Assembly (NCBI GenBank): GCA_024407875.1
Contig: JAKSVT010000008.1
Coordinates: forward strand, 1-63,414
Direction of reading: 5' to 3'
DNA length: 63,414 nucleotides
Origin: Alphaproteobacteria bacterium
GTDB taxonomy: Bacteria > Pseudomonadota > Alphaproteobacteria > CAAGCB01 > CAG-977
A program made the position numbers and the translations under genes. Positions 38,278 to 47,572 of the stretch are shown here, piece after piece; the stretch's first letter is position 1, and every line of letters starts with the position of its first letter. Under the pieces are notes generated by a model. The model was given only the letters and a program-made list of their open reading frames with translations. It had not been told where the DNA came from and did not search any database.

Positions 38278-39520
38278 ATCTCAACGCCTCCACAGGACTT
38301 AATCTTGCCGCACGCCAAGCTGGATAAATTGTTGATCCAAATGACAATACTAAAGACATAACAACAACCATAACAACTTCTGTAGGATTTACTTCAGCCG
38401 GTAATTTTGATAAGAAATAAATTTCAGCAGAGAACAAATCTGTTCCTGTTAAATTTTGTAAGAATTGTCTAATATTTTCAATGTTAGCACAAAATACTAA
38501 TCCTACAAAAACACCAAAAGCTGTTCCTAAAACACCAATTGCAGCACCGCTTATAAAGAATACTCTCATAATCATACCTTTAGTAGCACCCATTGTTCTT
38601 AATACTGCAATATCTCTGCCTTTATCTTTAACAAGCATAATTAAGCCTGAAATCATATTAAAAGCAGCAACAACAATAATTAATGTTAATATTAAGAACA
38701 TTACATTACGTTCTACTTGAATAGCATTAAAGAAGGCTGCATTAGAACGTTGCCAATCGTAAATTTTAAAAGCATCTCCAACTTTTTGTCTTATAGATTT
38801 TTGAGCTTTATTTACCAAATTCATATTATCTAAATAAACTTCAAGATTAGTAACACTGCTATCCATATTAAAGAAGTTTTGAGCATCTTCGATTTGCATG
38901 AATATGAAATTTGCATCATATTCAAACATACCTACAGAAAATGTTCCTCCAACAGTATAAGACTTCATACGAGGAATAGTACCAAAAGCTGTAACATTTC
39001 CTTTTGGTGAAATCAAAGTTAATTCATCACCAACATAAATTCCTAATTTTTGAGCTAATCTATCTCCGACTAAAACAGTGTTCTTTTCAAAGAATGAATT
39101 AACATTACCTGCAACAACACTATTTCTTAACATATCTCTTCTTAAGAAATCATGTGGTACAAAGCCTCTAACTACAGCACCTTGAGCTGCTCTGTCAGAG
39201 CTTACCATAACTTGACCTTCAATTAATGGCATTACTAAATTAACACCATTAACTTCTCTAATATGATCAGCTAATTCTTGATATTCAGTAAGAACAGCTC
39301 CTCTAGAAGCATAAACGCCTAAATGACCATTTAAACCTAACACACGAGACATTAATTCTTGTCTAAATCCATTCATAACAGACATAACAATAATTAAAGT
39401 CGCAACACCTAACATAATTCCAAGAAACGAGAAAGTTGCAATTACCGAAGCAAAGCCTTCTTTACGCTTTGCCCTTAAATATCTAAAAGCAACTGTCCGT
39501 TCAAACGCGGAGAAAATCAT
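38270..39520 (-). CDS. Lipoprotein-releasing ABC transporter permease, LolC/LolE family
   Basis: Single permease presumably acting as a homodimer with LolD, as is usual in alphaproteobacteria. The 416 residues have an N-terminal helix (FASVIATFSFLGIMLGVATLIIV), a large periplasmic domain (about 50-270) and three C-terminal helices. A cytoplasmic coupling region contains KDKGRDIAVLRTMGATKG. The end PAWRAARLSPVEALRYE is the family signature. Confidence 0.95.
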   Translation of the reverse strand: MIFSAFERTVAFRYLRAKRKEGFASVIATFSFLGIMLGVATLIIVMSVMNGFRQELMSRVLGLNGHLGVYASRGAVLTEYQELADHIREVNGVNLVMPLIEGQVMVSSDRAAQGAVVRGFVPHDFLRRDMLRNSVVAGNVNSFFEKNTVLVGDRLAQKLGIYVGDELTLISPKGNVTAFGTIPRMKSYTVGGTFSVGMFEYDANFIFMQIEDAQNFFNMDSSVTNLEVYLDNMNLVNKAQKSIRQKVGDAFKIYDWQRSNAAFFNAIQVERNVMFLILTLIIVVAAFNMISGLIMLVKDKGRDIAVLRTMGATKGMIMRVFFISGAAIGVLGTAFGVFVGLVFCANIENIRQFLQNLTGTDLFSAEIYFLSKLPAEVNPTEVVMVVVMSLVLSFGSTIYPAWRAARLSPVEALRYE

Positions 39521-39542
39521 AACTTAAAACTCTCAAAAGAAC

Positions 39543-40856
39543 TTATTTTGTAAGAAAATTAATAGCTTCTTCAACAGACACTTCTTTCTTTTCGCCTGTT
39601 TTTCTATTCTTAATTTCAACAACGCCCTTTTCTAACCCACGAGCGCCTACTAATACTTGCCATGGAAGTCCTATTAAATCCATTGTTGAGAATTTAACAC
39701 CAGCACGTTCATTTCTATCATCATACAAAACTTCTACGCCAGCTTTTACTAACTTAGAATACATATCTTCACAAGCTTTGTCAGAAATTTCTTTTCCTGT
39801 TGTTAAATTAATCAAACCAACTTTAAATGGAGCTACGCTTTCTGGCCAAATGATACCATTGTCATCATGGCAAGCTTCAATAATAGCACCCATTAAGCGT
39901 GAAACACCAATACCATAGCATCCGCCTTCAATATAAACAGGTTTTCCATCTTCGCCCATAACAGAAACATTCATTGGGATTGAATACTTTTTGCCATAAT
40001 AGAATACTTGGCCAACTTCAATACCTCTAGCAGAAATTAAATTGTCTCCAATTTTATCAGCTTCTTCTTTATCGAATTTTTCTTCTGTTGCAGCATATAA
40101 ACTTGTCCATTTTTGATATAATGGTTCCAAATCGCTATTGTAATCAATATCTTCATTTGGAATTTCCATATTCAAATAATCTTTATGGCAATATACTTGT
40201 TCTTCGCCTGTTTCTGCCAAAACAATAAATTCATGGCTTAAATCACCACCAATTGGGCCTGTTGAAGCTTTCATAGGAATAGCATGAACGCCACAACGTG
40301 CAAATGTTCTTAAATAAGCAACAAACATCTTATTATAAGAATGCTTTGCTCCTTCATATGTTAAATCAAATGAATAAGCATCTTTCATTAAGAATTCACG
40401 ACCACGCATTACACCAAATCTTGGTCTTACTTCATCTCTGAATTTCCATTGAATATTATATAAAATCTTTGGAGTTTCTTTATAGCTCTTCAATTCATTT
40501 CTTGCTATATCATTAATAACTTCTTCAGCTGTTGGTCCATAAACTAATACTCTGTCATGTCTATCTGTAATTCTCAACATTTCAGGACCATAAGCATCAT
40601 AACGACCACTTTGTTTCCATAATTCAGAATTTTGTAATGTAGGCATTAACAATTCTTGAGCTCCAGCTCTATCTTGTTCTTCACGAACAATTTGTTCAAT
40701 TTTACGTAAAACTCTGTATCCTAATGGAAGCCATGTATAAATACCAGCAGCAGATTGACGAATCATTCCAGCTCTTAGCATTAAACGATGAGATACGATT
40801 TGTGCTTCTAGTGGATTTTCCTTTAAAGTTGGCATTAAATAAGTAGATAAACGCAT
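39543..40856 (-). CDS. proS: Prolyl-tRNA synthetase, short alphaproteobacterial form
   Basis: Class II synthetase charging tRNA-Pro. Motif 1 region: [22 protein letters not shown]. Motif 2: [27 protein letters not shown]. Motif 3: [11 protein letters not shown]. The open frame reaches 40886, but [13 protein letters not shown] at 40856 is the family's N-terminus and has AAAGG upstream, giving 437 residues. The editing insertion of the E. coli enzyme (572 residues) is absent. Confidence 0.96.
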   Translation of the reverse strand: MRLSTYLMPTLKENPLEAQIVSHRLMLRAGMIRQSAAGIYTWLPLGYRVLRKIEQIVREEQDRAGAQELLMPTLQNSELWKQSGRYDAYGPEMLRITDRHDRVLVYGPTAEEVINDIARNELKSYKETPKILYNIQWKFRDEVRPRFGVMRGREFLMKDAYSFDLTYEGAKHSYNKMFVAYLRTFARCGVHAIPMKASTGPIGGDLSHEFIVLAETGEEQVYCHKDYLNMEIPNEDIDYNSDLEPLYQKWTSLYAATEEKFDKEEADKIGDNLISARGIEVGQVFYYGKKYSIPMNVSVMGEDGKPVYIEGGCYGIGVSRLMGAIIEACHDDNGIIWPESVAPFKVGLINLTTGKEISDKACEDMYSKLVKAGVEVLYDDRNERAGVKFSTMDLIGLPWQVLVGARGLEKGVVEIKNRKTGEKKEVSVEEAINFLTK

Positions 40857-41028
40857 AACTATAACCTTTATAAAAAATAATAACAAAATTTGAGCGTTAT
40901 TTTAGGAAATAAGCTATCATTTATCAATAATTATTTGCAAAATTTACAATTGTTTTATAAATAGTTATTTTTTTAATTTTAAACACCATCATCTTTTCAA
41001 AAAGCTATAAAGAATTCAAAAAAGAACT

Positions 41029-42303
41029 CTACGGACAAAGACAACCTATAGGAACTATTTTAACTCCATCTTCTCGTGTATATGCCATTTCTCCACCCGT
41101 TATTACCATAAGTAAATCAGGAGTTTTTAAATTTGCTTCTGCAATTAAAGATTTTAATTTTTTCAAATGAGATGCACCTTCCTCAATATCTCTACTTCCT
41201 AATTTAAATTCTATTAAAGCATATTGTCCATTTTGCAAATGAAGGACACAATCAGCTTCTAAATTAAGCCGATCTCTATAATAATTTAAATATCCTCCCA
41301 TTGATTGAGAATATATTTTTAAATCTCGTATACATAAACATTCAAAAATAAAACCAAATGTATTTAAATCTTGTTCAAGCATCTCAGGCGACAAATCTAG
41401 TGCAGCAACAGCTATGGAAGGATCAATGAATTCTCGTTTACTAGAAGAACGAATAACCGTTTTTGATCTAATAGCCGGGCACCAAGCAGGAATATCAGAA
41501 ACAACAAATAATTTTTCTAACACGTTCAAATAACTAGAAAGTGTGGCAATTGAAATATCAGAAAAATTCATATTTATATCATTTAAAATTGTTTGTGTTG
41601 TTGCTATTGTTGAAATATTTCTAGCATATGACCTTAAAACACCTCTAACTTTTTGAGGACTTCTTTTTACGCCATCAATAGATGATGCATCTGTTTCACA
41701 AATATTATTCAAATAGTTATAAGCATCAAATAATTGTTGTTGCTTTGTTATTTTTTTTAAGCTTGAAGGCCACCCTCCTCGACAAGCCGCGAAAATTAAA
41801 TTTTCTATACTTAAATCACTAGTAATTCCATCAATATCTTCATTAGGATTTAAAAATAATTTCGATAACGATATTGTGCCATTTGATTCTTTTGATTCAT
41901 ACAATGACATTGGATACATTATTAATCTTGAAATTCTGCCTGTTCCTGAATGCATAATTGCTTTTTCATCAACGACAGTAGATCCTGTTAAAATATACAA
42001 ACCAAATTCGTCGCGTTCATCAACAGAATATCGAACAGCATCCCATAAAACAGGTGCCATTTGCCATTCATCAATTAAACGAGGATTGTCTCCTTTTAAC
42101 AATAATGAAGGTTTAGTTTGAGCTGTTTTTATATAACTCATTGTTTTATCAGGATTTTGCATTTGCAAAATGCTTTTTGAAATTTGTGAAGCGGTTGTCG
42201 TTTTTCCACACCATTTTGGACCAACAATCAATATAGCACCAACACACCCTAATTTTTCAGAAAGTTCTTTATCTATTACTCTTGAAAGATATTCTTTTTT
42301 CAT
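41029..42303 (-). CDS. AAA_14/DUF4143 ATPase, copy 2
   Basis: The 424 residues contain Walker A LIVGPKWCGKTTTA near 26, Walker B PRLIDEWQMAP near 74 and the STTVVD-like sensor written LTGSTVVDEK. The DUF4143 end has LEADCVLHLQNGQYALIEFK near 350-390, a D...ExK pattern of the PD-(D/E)XK fold. It belongs to the same broad family as the gene at 16706-18058 but is clearly not a recent duplicate. A GAGG Shine-Dalgarno sits 5 bases before ATG. It is a monocistronic insertion between hdaA and proS, with a tandem repeat at its promoter. Confidence 0.88.
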   Translation of the reverse strand: MKKEYLSRVIDKELSEKLGCVGAILIVGPKWCGKTTTASQISKSILQMQNPDKTMSYIKTAQTKPSLLLKGDNPRLIDEWQMAPVLWDAVRYSVDERDEFGLYILTGSTVVDEKAIMHSGTGRISRLIMYPMSLYESKESNGTISLSKLFLNPNEDIDGITSDLSIENLIFAACRGGWPSSLKKITKQQQLFDAYNYLNNICETDASSIDGVKRSPQKVRGVLRSYARNISTIATTQTILNDINMNFSDISIATLSSYLNVLEKLFVVSDIPAWCPAIRSKTVIRSSSKREFIDPSIAVAALDLSPEMLEQDLNTFGFIFECLCIRDLKIYSQSMGGYLNYYRDRLNLEADCVLHLQNGQYALIEFKLGSRDIEEGASHLKKLKSLIAEANLKTPDLLMVITGGEMAYTREDGVKIVPIGCLCP

Positions 42304-42365
42304 AACAACCTCATATATTATTATCTATTTATAAAATAAATCTTTTTTCAATATTCTTCAATAAA

Positions 42366-42396
42366 ATTATAAAGATTTGAACATTTTTATTATCAA
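42366..42396 (-). promoter_or_regulatory. Promoter of ATPase copy 2, at the edge of the 23-bp array
   Basis: On the minus strand, TTGATA (42391-42396) and a perfect TATAAT (42366-42371) are 19 bases apart. The TATAAT directly abuts the first repeat, and the -35 is built from the junction of the first two repeats. The spacing is long for sigma-70. Confidence 0.5.
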
Positions 42397-42463
42397 GATT
42401 TGAACATTTTTATTATCAAGATTTGAACACTTTTATTATCAAGATTTGAATAAATTTATTATC
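42372..42463. repeat. Tandem array, 23-bp period, four copies
   Basis: Copies of AAGATTTGAACATTTTTATT + ATC begin at 42372, 42395, 42418 and 42441. The two copies nearest the gene are identical, the third has one change, and the fourth has decayed at bases 11-14. On the minus strand each junction reads TTGATAAT. There are no spacers. It lies in the promoter region of the second DUF4143 ATPase. Confidence 0.95.
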
Positions 42464-42495
42464 GAAACAAAAAAATCAGCAAAACTATTCAAAAA

Positions 42496-43227
42496 TTATT
42501 TTATTGAATTATCTTCCAAAACTGATTTTATAAACGGTATAGAAATAGTTTCATTAATAGATAAGCATTCTATTTTTTTAACTAAATTCGGAAGATTTGA
42601 TAAACTTCTATCAATATGACTAGCAATGAATGAAACAACATTTGGTTTTACATACATTTGTCTGTCCATAAACAACTTCATTAAAACAGCTTTCATCATT
42701 TCATCATCAGGAGTACTAATTTCGATTTTTGGGATCGAATTAAATCTGGTTTTAAAATCAGCTAATCTAAAATTTCTATTTAAATAATCTATTTGAGATG
42801 TAAGTAATAACAAATGAGGAAAATTCTTATCAATTTCCATAAAATGGTTTAGCAAGAAAAACAACTTTTCTTCTTCAATATTTTCATTAGATAATTCTAA
42901 TGAAGCAAACAAACAGTTGTTATTGTCAAAATTATGATTTTGTAAAAAATCATCAATGTTATTTTGTGTTATAGAAATAACTTTACTAGAAAATTCTTTT
43001 TCAATTTTTTCATTAAACAATTGAACTAGATGTGTTTTTCCGCATCCTTTTTCGCCAAAAACTAAAACAAAGTCATAAAATTGATTTAATAAATTTTTAC
43101 CTATACCATTAATAAATTCAAAAGCTTCTTTATTACATGATGAAATATAATAATCATCACTTTTTAATACTACTTTAGTATCAAAAGGGAAAGCTAATTG
43201 ATTTTCATTAATTAAATCTTGAGGCAT
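42496..43227 (-). CDS. hdaA: HdaA, DnaA-related regulator of replication initiation
   Basis: Hda-type protein that, with the sliding clamp, stimulates ATP hydrolysis by DnaA. The N-terminal clamp-binding motif QLAFPF is clear (residues 10-15). The P-loop is VFGEKGCGKTHLV near 58, and the Walker B position (NNCLFASLEL) lacks the usual Asp, as is common in Hda relatives. The 243-residue length is typical. It overlaps the DUF2066 gene by one base, the standard alphaproteobacterial pairing. Confidence 0.92.
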   Translation of the reverse strand: MPQDLINENQLAFPFDTKVVLKSDDYYISSCNKEAFEFINGIGKNLLNQFYDFVLVFGEKGCGKTHLVQLFNEKIEKEFSSKVISITQNNIDDFLQNHNFDNNNCLFASLELSNENIEEEKLFFLLNHFMEIDKNFPHLLLLTSQIDYLNRNFRLADFKTRFNSIPKIEISTPDDEMMKAVLMKLFMDRQMYVKPNVVSFIASHIDRSLSNLPNLVKKIECLSINETISIPFIKSVLEDNSIK

Positions 43228-44342
43228 TATCTAGCGTTAAAAGAAACGTAATCTTCATCCATACCTTTTACTTGAAGTCTATATACTCCAGAAGGTAAGC
43301 TTTCAATTATAAGATTTCTTTTTTCCATTTCTCTTTTGAGAACATCAAAATTGCTAGCACTTTGTACAATAATTTGTAAAACTTCAGATGTACATGCTTG
43401 CAATTTAATATCACTAATTGAAGGAATTACTGCTAATCTATTTTTCAAAGCAATCCATTGTTCAACAGATTTTACAGGAGCCATAATGACAAATGGGGTC
43501 AAATTTCCCATTTGAACAATATGTGAAACTTTCCAGTCTTGTTCTAATTTAGCAATAATTTTACGAATTGCTCTTTTCAAAGTCTCATTTGTGTTACCCT
43601 GTAAAGGCATTTTAAATTTATATTCAGGAATTTCTAGAGATGTTGTTTCATCCATTCCTTTAATAGAGATTTCGAAATCTTGACCTCTTCTAACAGCTTG
43701 AACCACTAAAACTCCTTCTGCCATATTCTTTTTAGCAAAAGTTTTAGCTGATACAACATCACCAGATACCACTTGTTCAATAGAGAGATCTCTAAAATCA
43801 TCAAAATCTCCCATAGGAACAACCAATGGGACCATATAACTCTTTGTTGTATTATTATTCCAAGCTCTAAGCCATGGATTTTCATTATCCCACAACAAAG
43901 GATTTGCAGAAGAATTCTTTTTATAAACTGGTAAAACTAATAAAGGTTTTGAAGCAATACGAACGAAAGGCAAGTCATTTTGTTTTAATAAGTTTCTAAC
44001 TCCATCTGGAGAAAATCTTACTTCCATGTTAGCTATATATCTAACAGAACTGGTCTTTTCGTTTGACAAGCTCATATCTTGAACTAAAAAATTTGTATCT
44101 TCAGGAACTAAATCTCCTAATTGTTCTGAAACATATTCAGGAGTAATTCTTTCCATAACGGAAATAAGAGCTTGTTTTTGGCCATCTTGTAGTGCTTTAT
44201 CTCTTGCTTTAGCAGCATTTTCAGCACTAGCATCGACCTTTATACCTGACACAGAAAATAATTCTATATCAGCGAAAGCCGCCTGAATACTACTGGCGAA
44301 AAAAATTACAAAAACAAATATTGCTGTAAATATATTTCTCAT
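43227..44342 (-). CDS. DUF2066 domain protein, exported
   Basis: The 371 residues start with a signal peptide (AIFVFVIFFASSIQAAFA, cleavage near 24). The DUF2066 region follows: ARDKALQDGQKQALISVMERITPE near 45-70 and VRNLLKQNDLPFVRIASKPLLVLPVY near 114-140. The C-terminal half contains repeats resembling the domain's fold. The function is unknown; it is regularly encoded directly upstream of hdaA in alphaproteobacteria. Confidence 0.88.
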   Translation of the reverse strand: MRNIFTAIFVFVIFFASSIQAAFADIELFSVSGIKVDASAENAAKARDKALQDGQKQALISVMERITPEYVSEQLGDLVPEDTNFLVQDMSLSNEKTSSVRYIANMEVRFSPDGVRNLLKQNDLPFVRIASKPLLVLPVYKKNSSANPLLWDNENPWLRAWNNNTTKSYMVPLVVPMGDFDDFRDLSIEQVVSGDVVSAKTFAKKNMAEGVLVVQAVRRGQDFEISIKGMDETTSLEIPEYKFKMPLQGNTNETLKRAIRKIIAKLEQDWKVSHIVQMGNLTPFVIMAPVKSVEQWIALKNRLAVIPSISDIKLQACTSEVLQIIVQSASNFDVLKREMEKRNLIIESLPSGVYRLQVKGMDEDYVSFNAR

Positions 44343-44368
44343 TCAGGCAACTTTCACAAAAAATTAAA

Positions 44369-44791
44369 TTAACCTACGATATCGCATTTTGAAAAGAAAA
44401 TGCCGATTTCACGTTCTGCAGAAGCTTCGCTATCAGAACCATGAACTGAGTTTTCGCCTTTTGATAAAGCATAGCTCTTACGGATTGTTCCTTCAGCAGC
44501 TTCTTCAGGATTTGTTTTGCCCATAACTTCACGATAGTGAGCAATAGCATTTTCACCTTCTAAAACTTGAACAACAACAGGTTCAGATGTCATGAATTCT
44601 ACTAAACCATCATAGAATGGTTTACCTTTGTGTTCTGCATAGAACAATTGTGCTTGTTCTTTTGTCATACGAACACGACGTTGAGCAACAATTCTCAAGC
44701 CTGCAGCTTCGATCATTGCATTGATTTTACCTGTTAAATTACGCTTTGTTGCATCAGGTTTAATAATAGAAAATGTTCTTTGAATTGCCAT
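44369..44791 (-). CDS. ndk: Nucleoside diphosphate kinase
   Basis: Balances NTP pools by ping-pong phosphoryl transfer through a histidine. The 140 residues include [19 protein letters not shown] at the start and the active-site SVHGSDS with the phospho-accepting His near 117. The length is normal. Confidence 0.98.
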   Translation of the reverse strand: MAIQRTFSIIKPDATKRNLTGKINAMIEAAGLRIVAQRRVRMTKEQAQLFYAEHKGKPFYDGLVEFMTSEPVVVQVLEGENAIAHYREVMGKTNPEEAAEGTIRKSYALSKGENSVHGSDSEASAEREIGIFFSKCDIVG

Positions 44792-44865
44792 TTTAATCCT
44801 CTTTATATAAAAAACAAATTACAACAATGTTATACATTCGCTTTTAAAGAGATTCAATAATTAAT

Positions 44866-45534
44866 TTATTCATTTATAGATAAGTTTTTATTTCTATCAA
44901 TAAAACCTTGGATTTCAACATCTAATAAATTTACTTGATATTCACTTATTCTTGCTTTTGAAAAATCTCTCGCCTTTTTTATATCATCATTATCATTATT
45001 ATCTAAAACTGATAACCAAAAATAAGCTTGTTCATAATCTTTTGACAGTAAAGAAAAAGCCCCCATATCTTTTTGTGCTAAAACATAACCGCTATAAGCT
45101 GCTTCAGCTAACAAATTAACAGCTTTTTCTTTATCAACTAAATCAGTTTGATTATGCAAAACCATTTGAGCTAATCTATATTTTGCCTGAGGTAATTCAT
45201 TCATAACTGCAAAATAATTTTCAGCAGCTTGTTTATAATTAGCTTTTAAGCCTTTTCCATCGTGATAAATTTCACCCATTAAATATTTAGCAAGAGGATA
45301 ACCTTTTTCTGCAGGATAAATTAATACCTTGTATGCTTCTGTATATCTATGCGCATCAAAAAGTTTTTTACCTGTATGCAAAGCATGATTAAATTCTTCT
45401 TCTGTTACAGGAATTTTTGGAGTATTCAAATAAACAATACCTGATATCAATAAAGCAAGAATACCAATAGAGCCTACTAAATAAGCTCTATATTTAAAGA
45501 AATAAATTTTTAAATCATACCAAAATTTTGACAT
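44866..45534 (-). CDS. Membrane-anchored Sel1-like repeat protein
   Basis: The 222 residues have one membrane helix near 17-36 (RAYLVGSIGILALLISGIVY), then helical repeats facing the periplasm if the N-terminus is inside. Sel1-type motifs include AEKGYPLAKYLMGEIYHDGKG near 85 and AAYSGYVLAQKDMGAF near 148. Such proteins serve as scaffolds; the partner is unknown. It sits 74 bases upstream of ndk. Confidence 0.8.
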   Translation of the reverse strand: MSKFWYDLKIYFFKYRAYLVGSIGILALLISGIVYLNTPKIPVTEEEFNHALHTGKKLFDAHRYTEAYKVLIYPAEKGYPLAKYLMGEIYHDGKGLKANYKQAAENYFAVMNELPQAKYRLAQMVLHNQTDLVDKEKAVNLLAEAAYSGYVLAQKDMGAFSLLSKDYEQAYFWLSVLDNNDNDDIKKARDFSKARISEYQVNLLDVEIQGFIDRNKNLSINE

Positions 45535-45648
45535 CTTATTCTTATAAAAAAATATAATTTAGCATATTATATCTTTATTTTGTTAATTTTTCCTTTTTTT
45601 TATTGTATAAGAAAGTGTTTTTATAATTAAAATAAGATTGAACGATAA

Positions 45649-47550
45649 ATGATTGATATTACTAATATTTCTTTAAGATTTGGAAACAGAGTTTTATTTA
45701 ATGAAGCTTCAGCACACATTTCAGACGGGCAAAAAGTTGGAATTGTTGGCCTAAATGGTTGTGGAAAAACAACTCTTCTAAAAATTATTATAGGTAGCCA
45801 AGACTATGATGATGGAGAAATCAAAATTACAAAGGGACAGAAAATTGTAACAATCGCTCAAGAAATTCCTGCATCAAACACGTCATTAATTGATTTCATA
45901 TTAAACTCAGATACTGAACGTAAAGAATTATTAGAACAATTAGAAATTGCTGAAAAAAAAGAAGATGGTATAAAAATAAGTGAAATCCATGAAAGATTAA
46001 ATTCCATACAAGCTTATAGTGCGGAAGCCAAAGCTAGTCAGATTTTATACGGTTTAGGATTTAGCGAAAATGATCAGCACAGACCTATTAGTGATTTTTC
46101 CGGAGGCCAAAGAAGAATTGTTGCTTTAGCATCTGCTTTATTCGTCCATTCTGACATATTATTATTAGATGAACCTACCAACCATTTAGATTTAGAGTCA
46201 ACTTTATGGTTAGAAAATTATTTAACAAAATACCCTAATACACTACTTCTTATTAGCCATGACAGACACATTTTAAATTCTATCTGTAACAACATTATAA
46301 ACATATCAAATAATAAATTTACTCTTTACGGTGGTAATTACGATAGTTATGAACAAACAAAAGCTCTTCAAGAAGAAAATCTTTTAAAACAGGCAAAAAA
46401 AGAAGAAGAAAAACGTCAACATTTACAAGAATTTATTAACAGATTTCAATATAAAGCCACAAAAGCAAAACAGGCACAAAGTCGCATTAAACAGCTTGAA
46501 AAGTTAGGCAATACACAGATTATTGTAAAGGATAAAGAAACACATTTTAGTTTTATTGCTCCTTCTCAGATTTCTTCACCTATTTATAAAATAGAAAATG
46601 GTTCAACAGGATACGGAGAAAAAATAGTTTTAAGTAAATTAAATTTAAGAATCGATGCTGATGACCGTATTGCTTTAATAGGTGAAAACGGTAATGGTAA
46701 ATCCACTTTTGCCAAACTATTAGTTGGAAATTTAAATTTATTTGAAGGCGATTTAACAAAATCAAACAAACTAGAAATTGGATATTACGCTCAGCATCAA
46801 ACTGAGGAACTAAACATAAATTTAACACCAGTTGAACAAATGCAATCTGTAATGCCAAATGCGACACAAACAGAAATTAGATCTCACTTAGGACGTTTTG
46901 CACTAACTCAAGACAAAGCTGAAACAAAAATTGAGCTTTTATCCGGTGGAGAAAAAGCAAGACTTCTTCTTGCTATGATGAGCAAGAACTCCCCTCACCT
47001 ATTAATCTTAGATGAACCAACCAATCACTTAGATATTGATGCAAGAAATGCTTTAATTGATGCGATAAACTCTTTTACTGGCGCTGTGATTTTAATCACT
47101 CACGATTTGTCTTTAATAGAACTTACTGTAGATAAATTATGGAGAGTAAAAAATGGCACAATTAAAGAATTTGATGGAGATTTAGAAGATTATAGGAATC
47201 TACTACTAACTGATCCACAAGTTAAAAAAGTAGAAACTCAACAAAAAAAAGATAACTGTTCCACATCAAGAAAAGATGAACGTCGTATATCAGCAGAAAA
47301 AAGAGCTGCATTAGCTCCTTTAAAAAAGAAATTAAAAGAAATTGAAAACAAAATGGAAAAATTAACAGATAAACAAGCTGAAATAGAAAATCTTTTAGAA
47401 GATCCTACTGTTTATATGTTTGGTATGAATGCTGCAAAAGTAAACAATATGAAAATTGCATTAGCTCAAATAGAAGAAGAACTTACACCTTTAGAAGAAG
47501 AATGGATTGAATTATCTTCTCAAATCGAAGAAGCAGAAAAATCAATCTAA
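45649..47550 (+). CDS. ABC-F family ATPase (YheS/Uup-like)
   Basis: Soluble twin-ATPase of the ABC-F class, which acts on ribosomes rather than in transport. The 633 residues contain two cassettes: Walker A GLNGCGKTT near 36 with FSGGQ and LLLDEPTNHLDLE, and GENGNGKST near 345 with LSGGE and LILDEPTNHLDID. The inter-domain P-site linker is at about 235-290, and a coiled coil closes the protein (about 545-633). It is a lone plus-strand gene converging with the histidine kinase. Confidence 0.93.
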   Translation: MIDITNISLRFGNRVLFNEASAHISDGQKVGIVGLNGCGKTTLLKIIIGSQDYDDGEIKITKGQKIVTIAQEIPASNTSLIDFILNSDTERKELLEQLEIAEKKEDGIKISEIHERLNSIQAYSAEAKASQILYGLGFSENDQHRPISDFSGGQRRIVALASALFVHSDILLLDEPTNHLDLESTLWLENYLTKYPNTLLLISHDRHILNSICNNIINISNNKFTLYGGNYDSYEQTKALQEENLLKQAKKEEEKRQHLQEFINRFQYKATKAKQAQSRIKQLEKLGNTQIIVKDKETHFSFIAPSQISSPIYKIENGSTGYGEKIVLSKLNLRIDADDRIALIGENGNGKSTFAKLLVGNLNLFEGDLTKSNKLEIGYYAQHQTEELNINLTPVEQMQSVMPNATQTEIRSHLGRFALTQDKAETKIELLSGGEKARLLLAMMSKNSPHLLILDEPTNHLDIDARNALIDAINSFTGAVILITHDLSLIELTVDKLWRVKNGTIKEFDGDLEDYRNLLLTDPQVKKVETQQKKDNCSTSRKDERRISAEKRAALAPLKKKLKEIENKMEKLTDKQAEIENLLEDPTVYMFGMNAAKVNNMKIALAQIEEELTPLEEEWIELSSQIEEAEKSI

Positions 47551-47572
47551 ATTTTAAGTTTTATATTTAAAA

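Noticed and set aside
40857-40886. Ten-residue N-terminal extension of ProRS
   Set aside because: The conserved N-terminus and a good Shine-Dalgarno point to the ATG at 40856; similarly for typA at 50811 and trcR at 55727.
18218-41014. A shared 15-mer (AAAAGCTATAAAGAA at 18218-18232 and 41000-41014) near both ATPase loci as a possible att or insertion footprint
   Set aside because: It lies upstream of one gene and downstream of the other, and matches of this size are expected by chance in a window this AT-rich.
42496-43227. hdaA gene as a full DnaA
   Set aside because: It has the clamp-binding QLAFPF motif and AAA core but lacks the C-terminal DNA-binding domain, which is typical of Hda.
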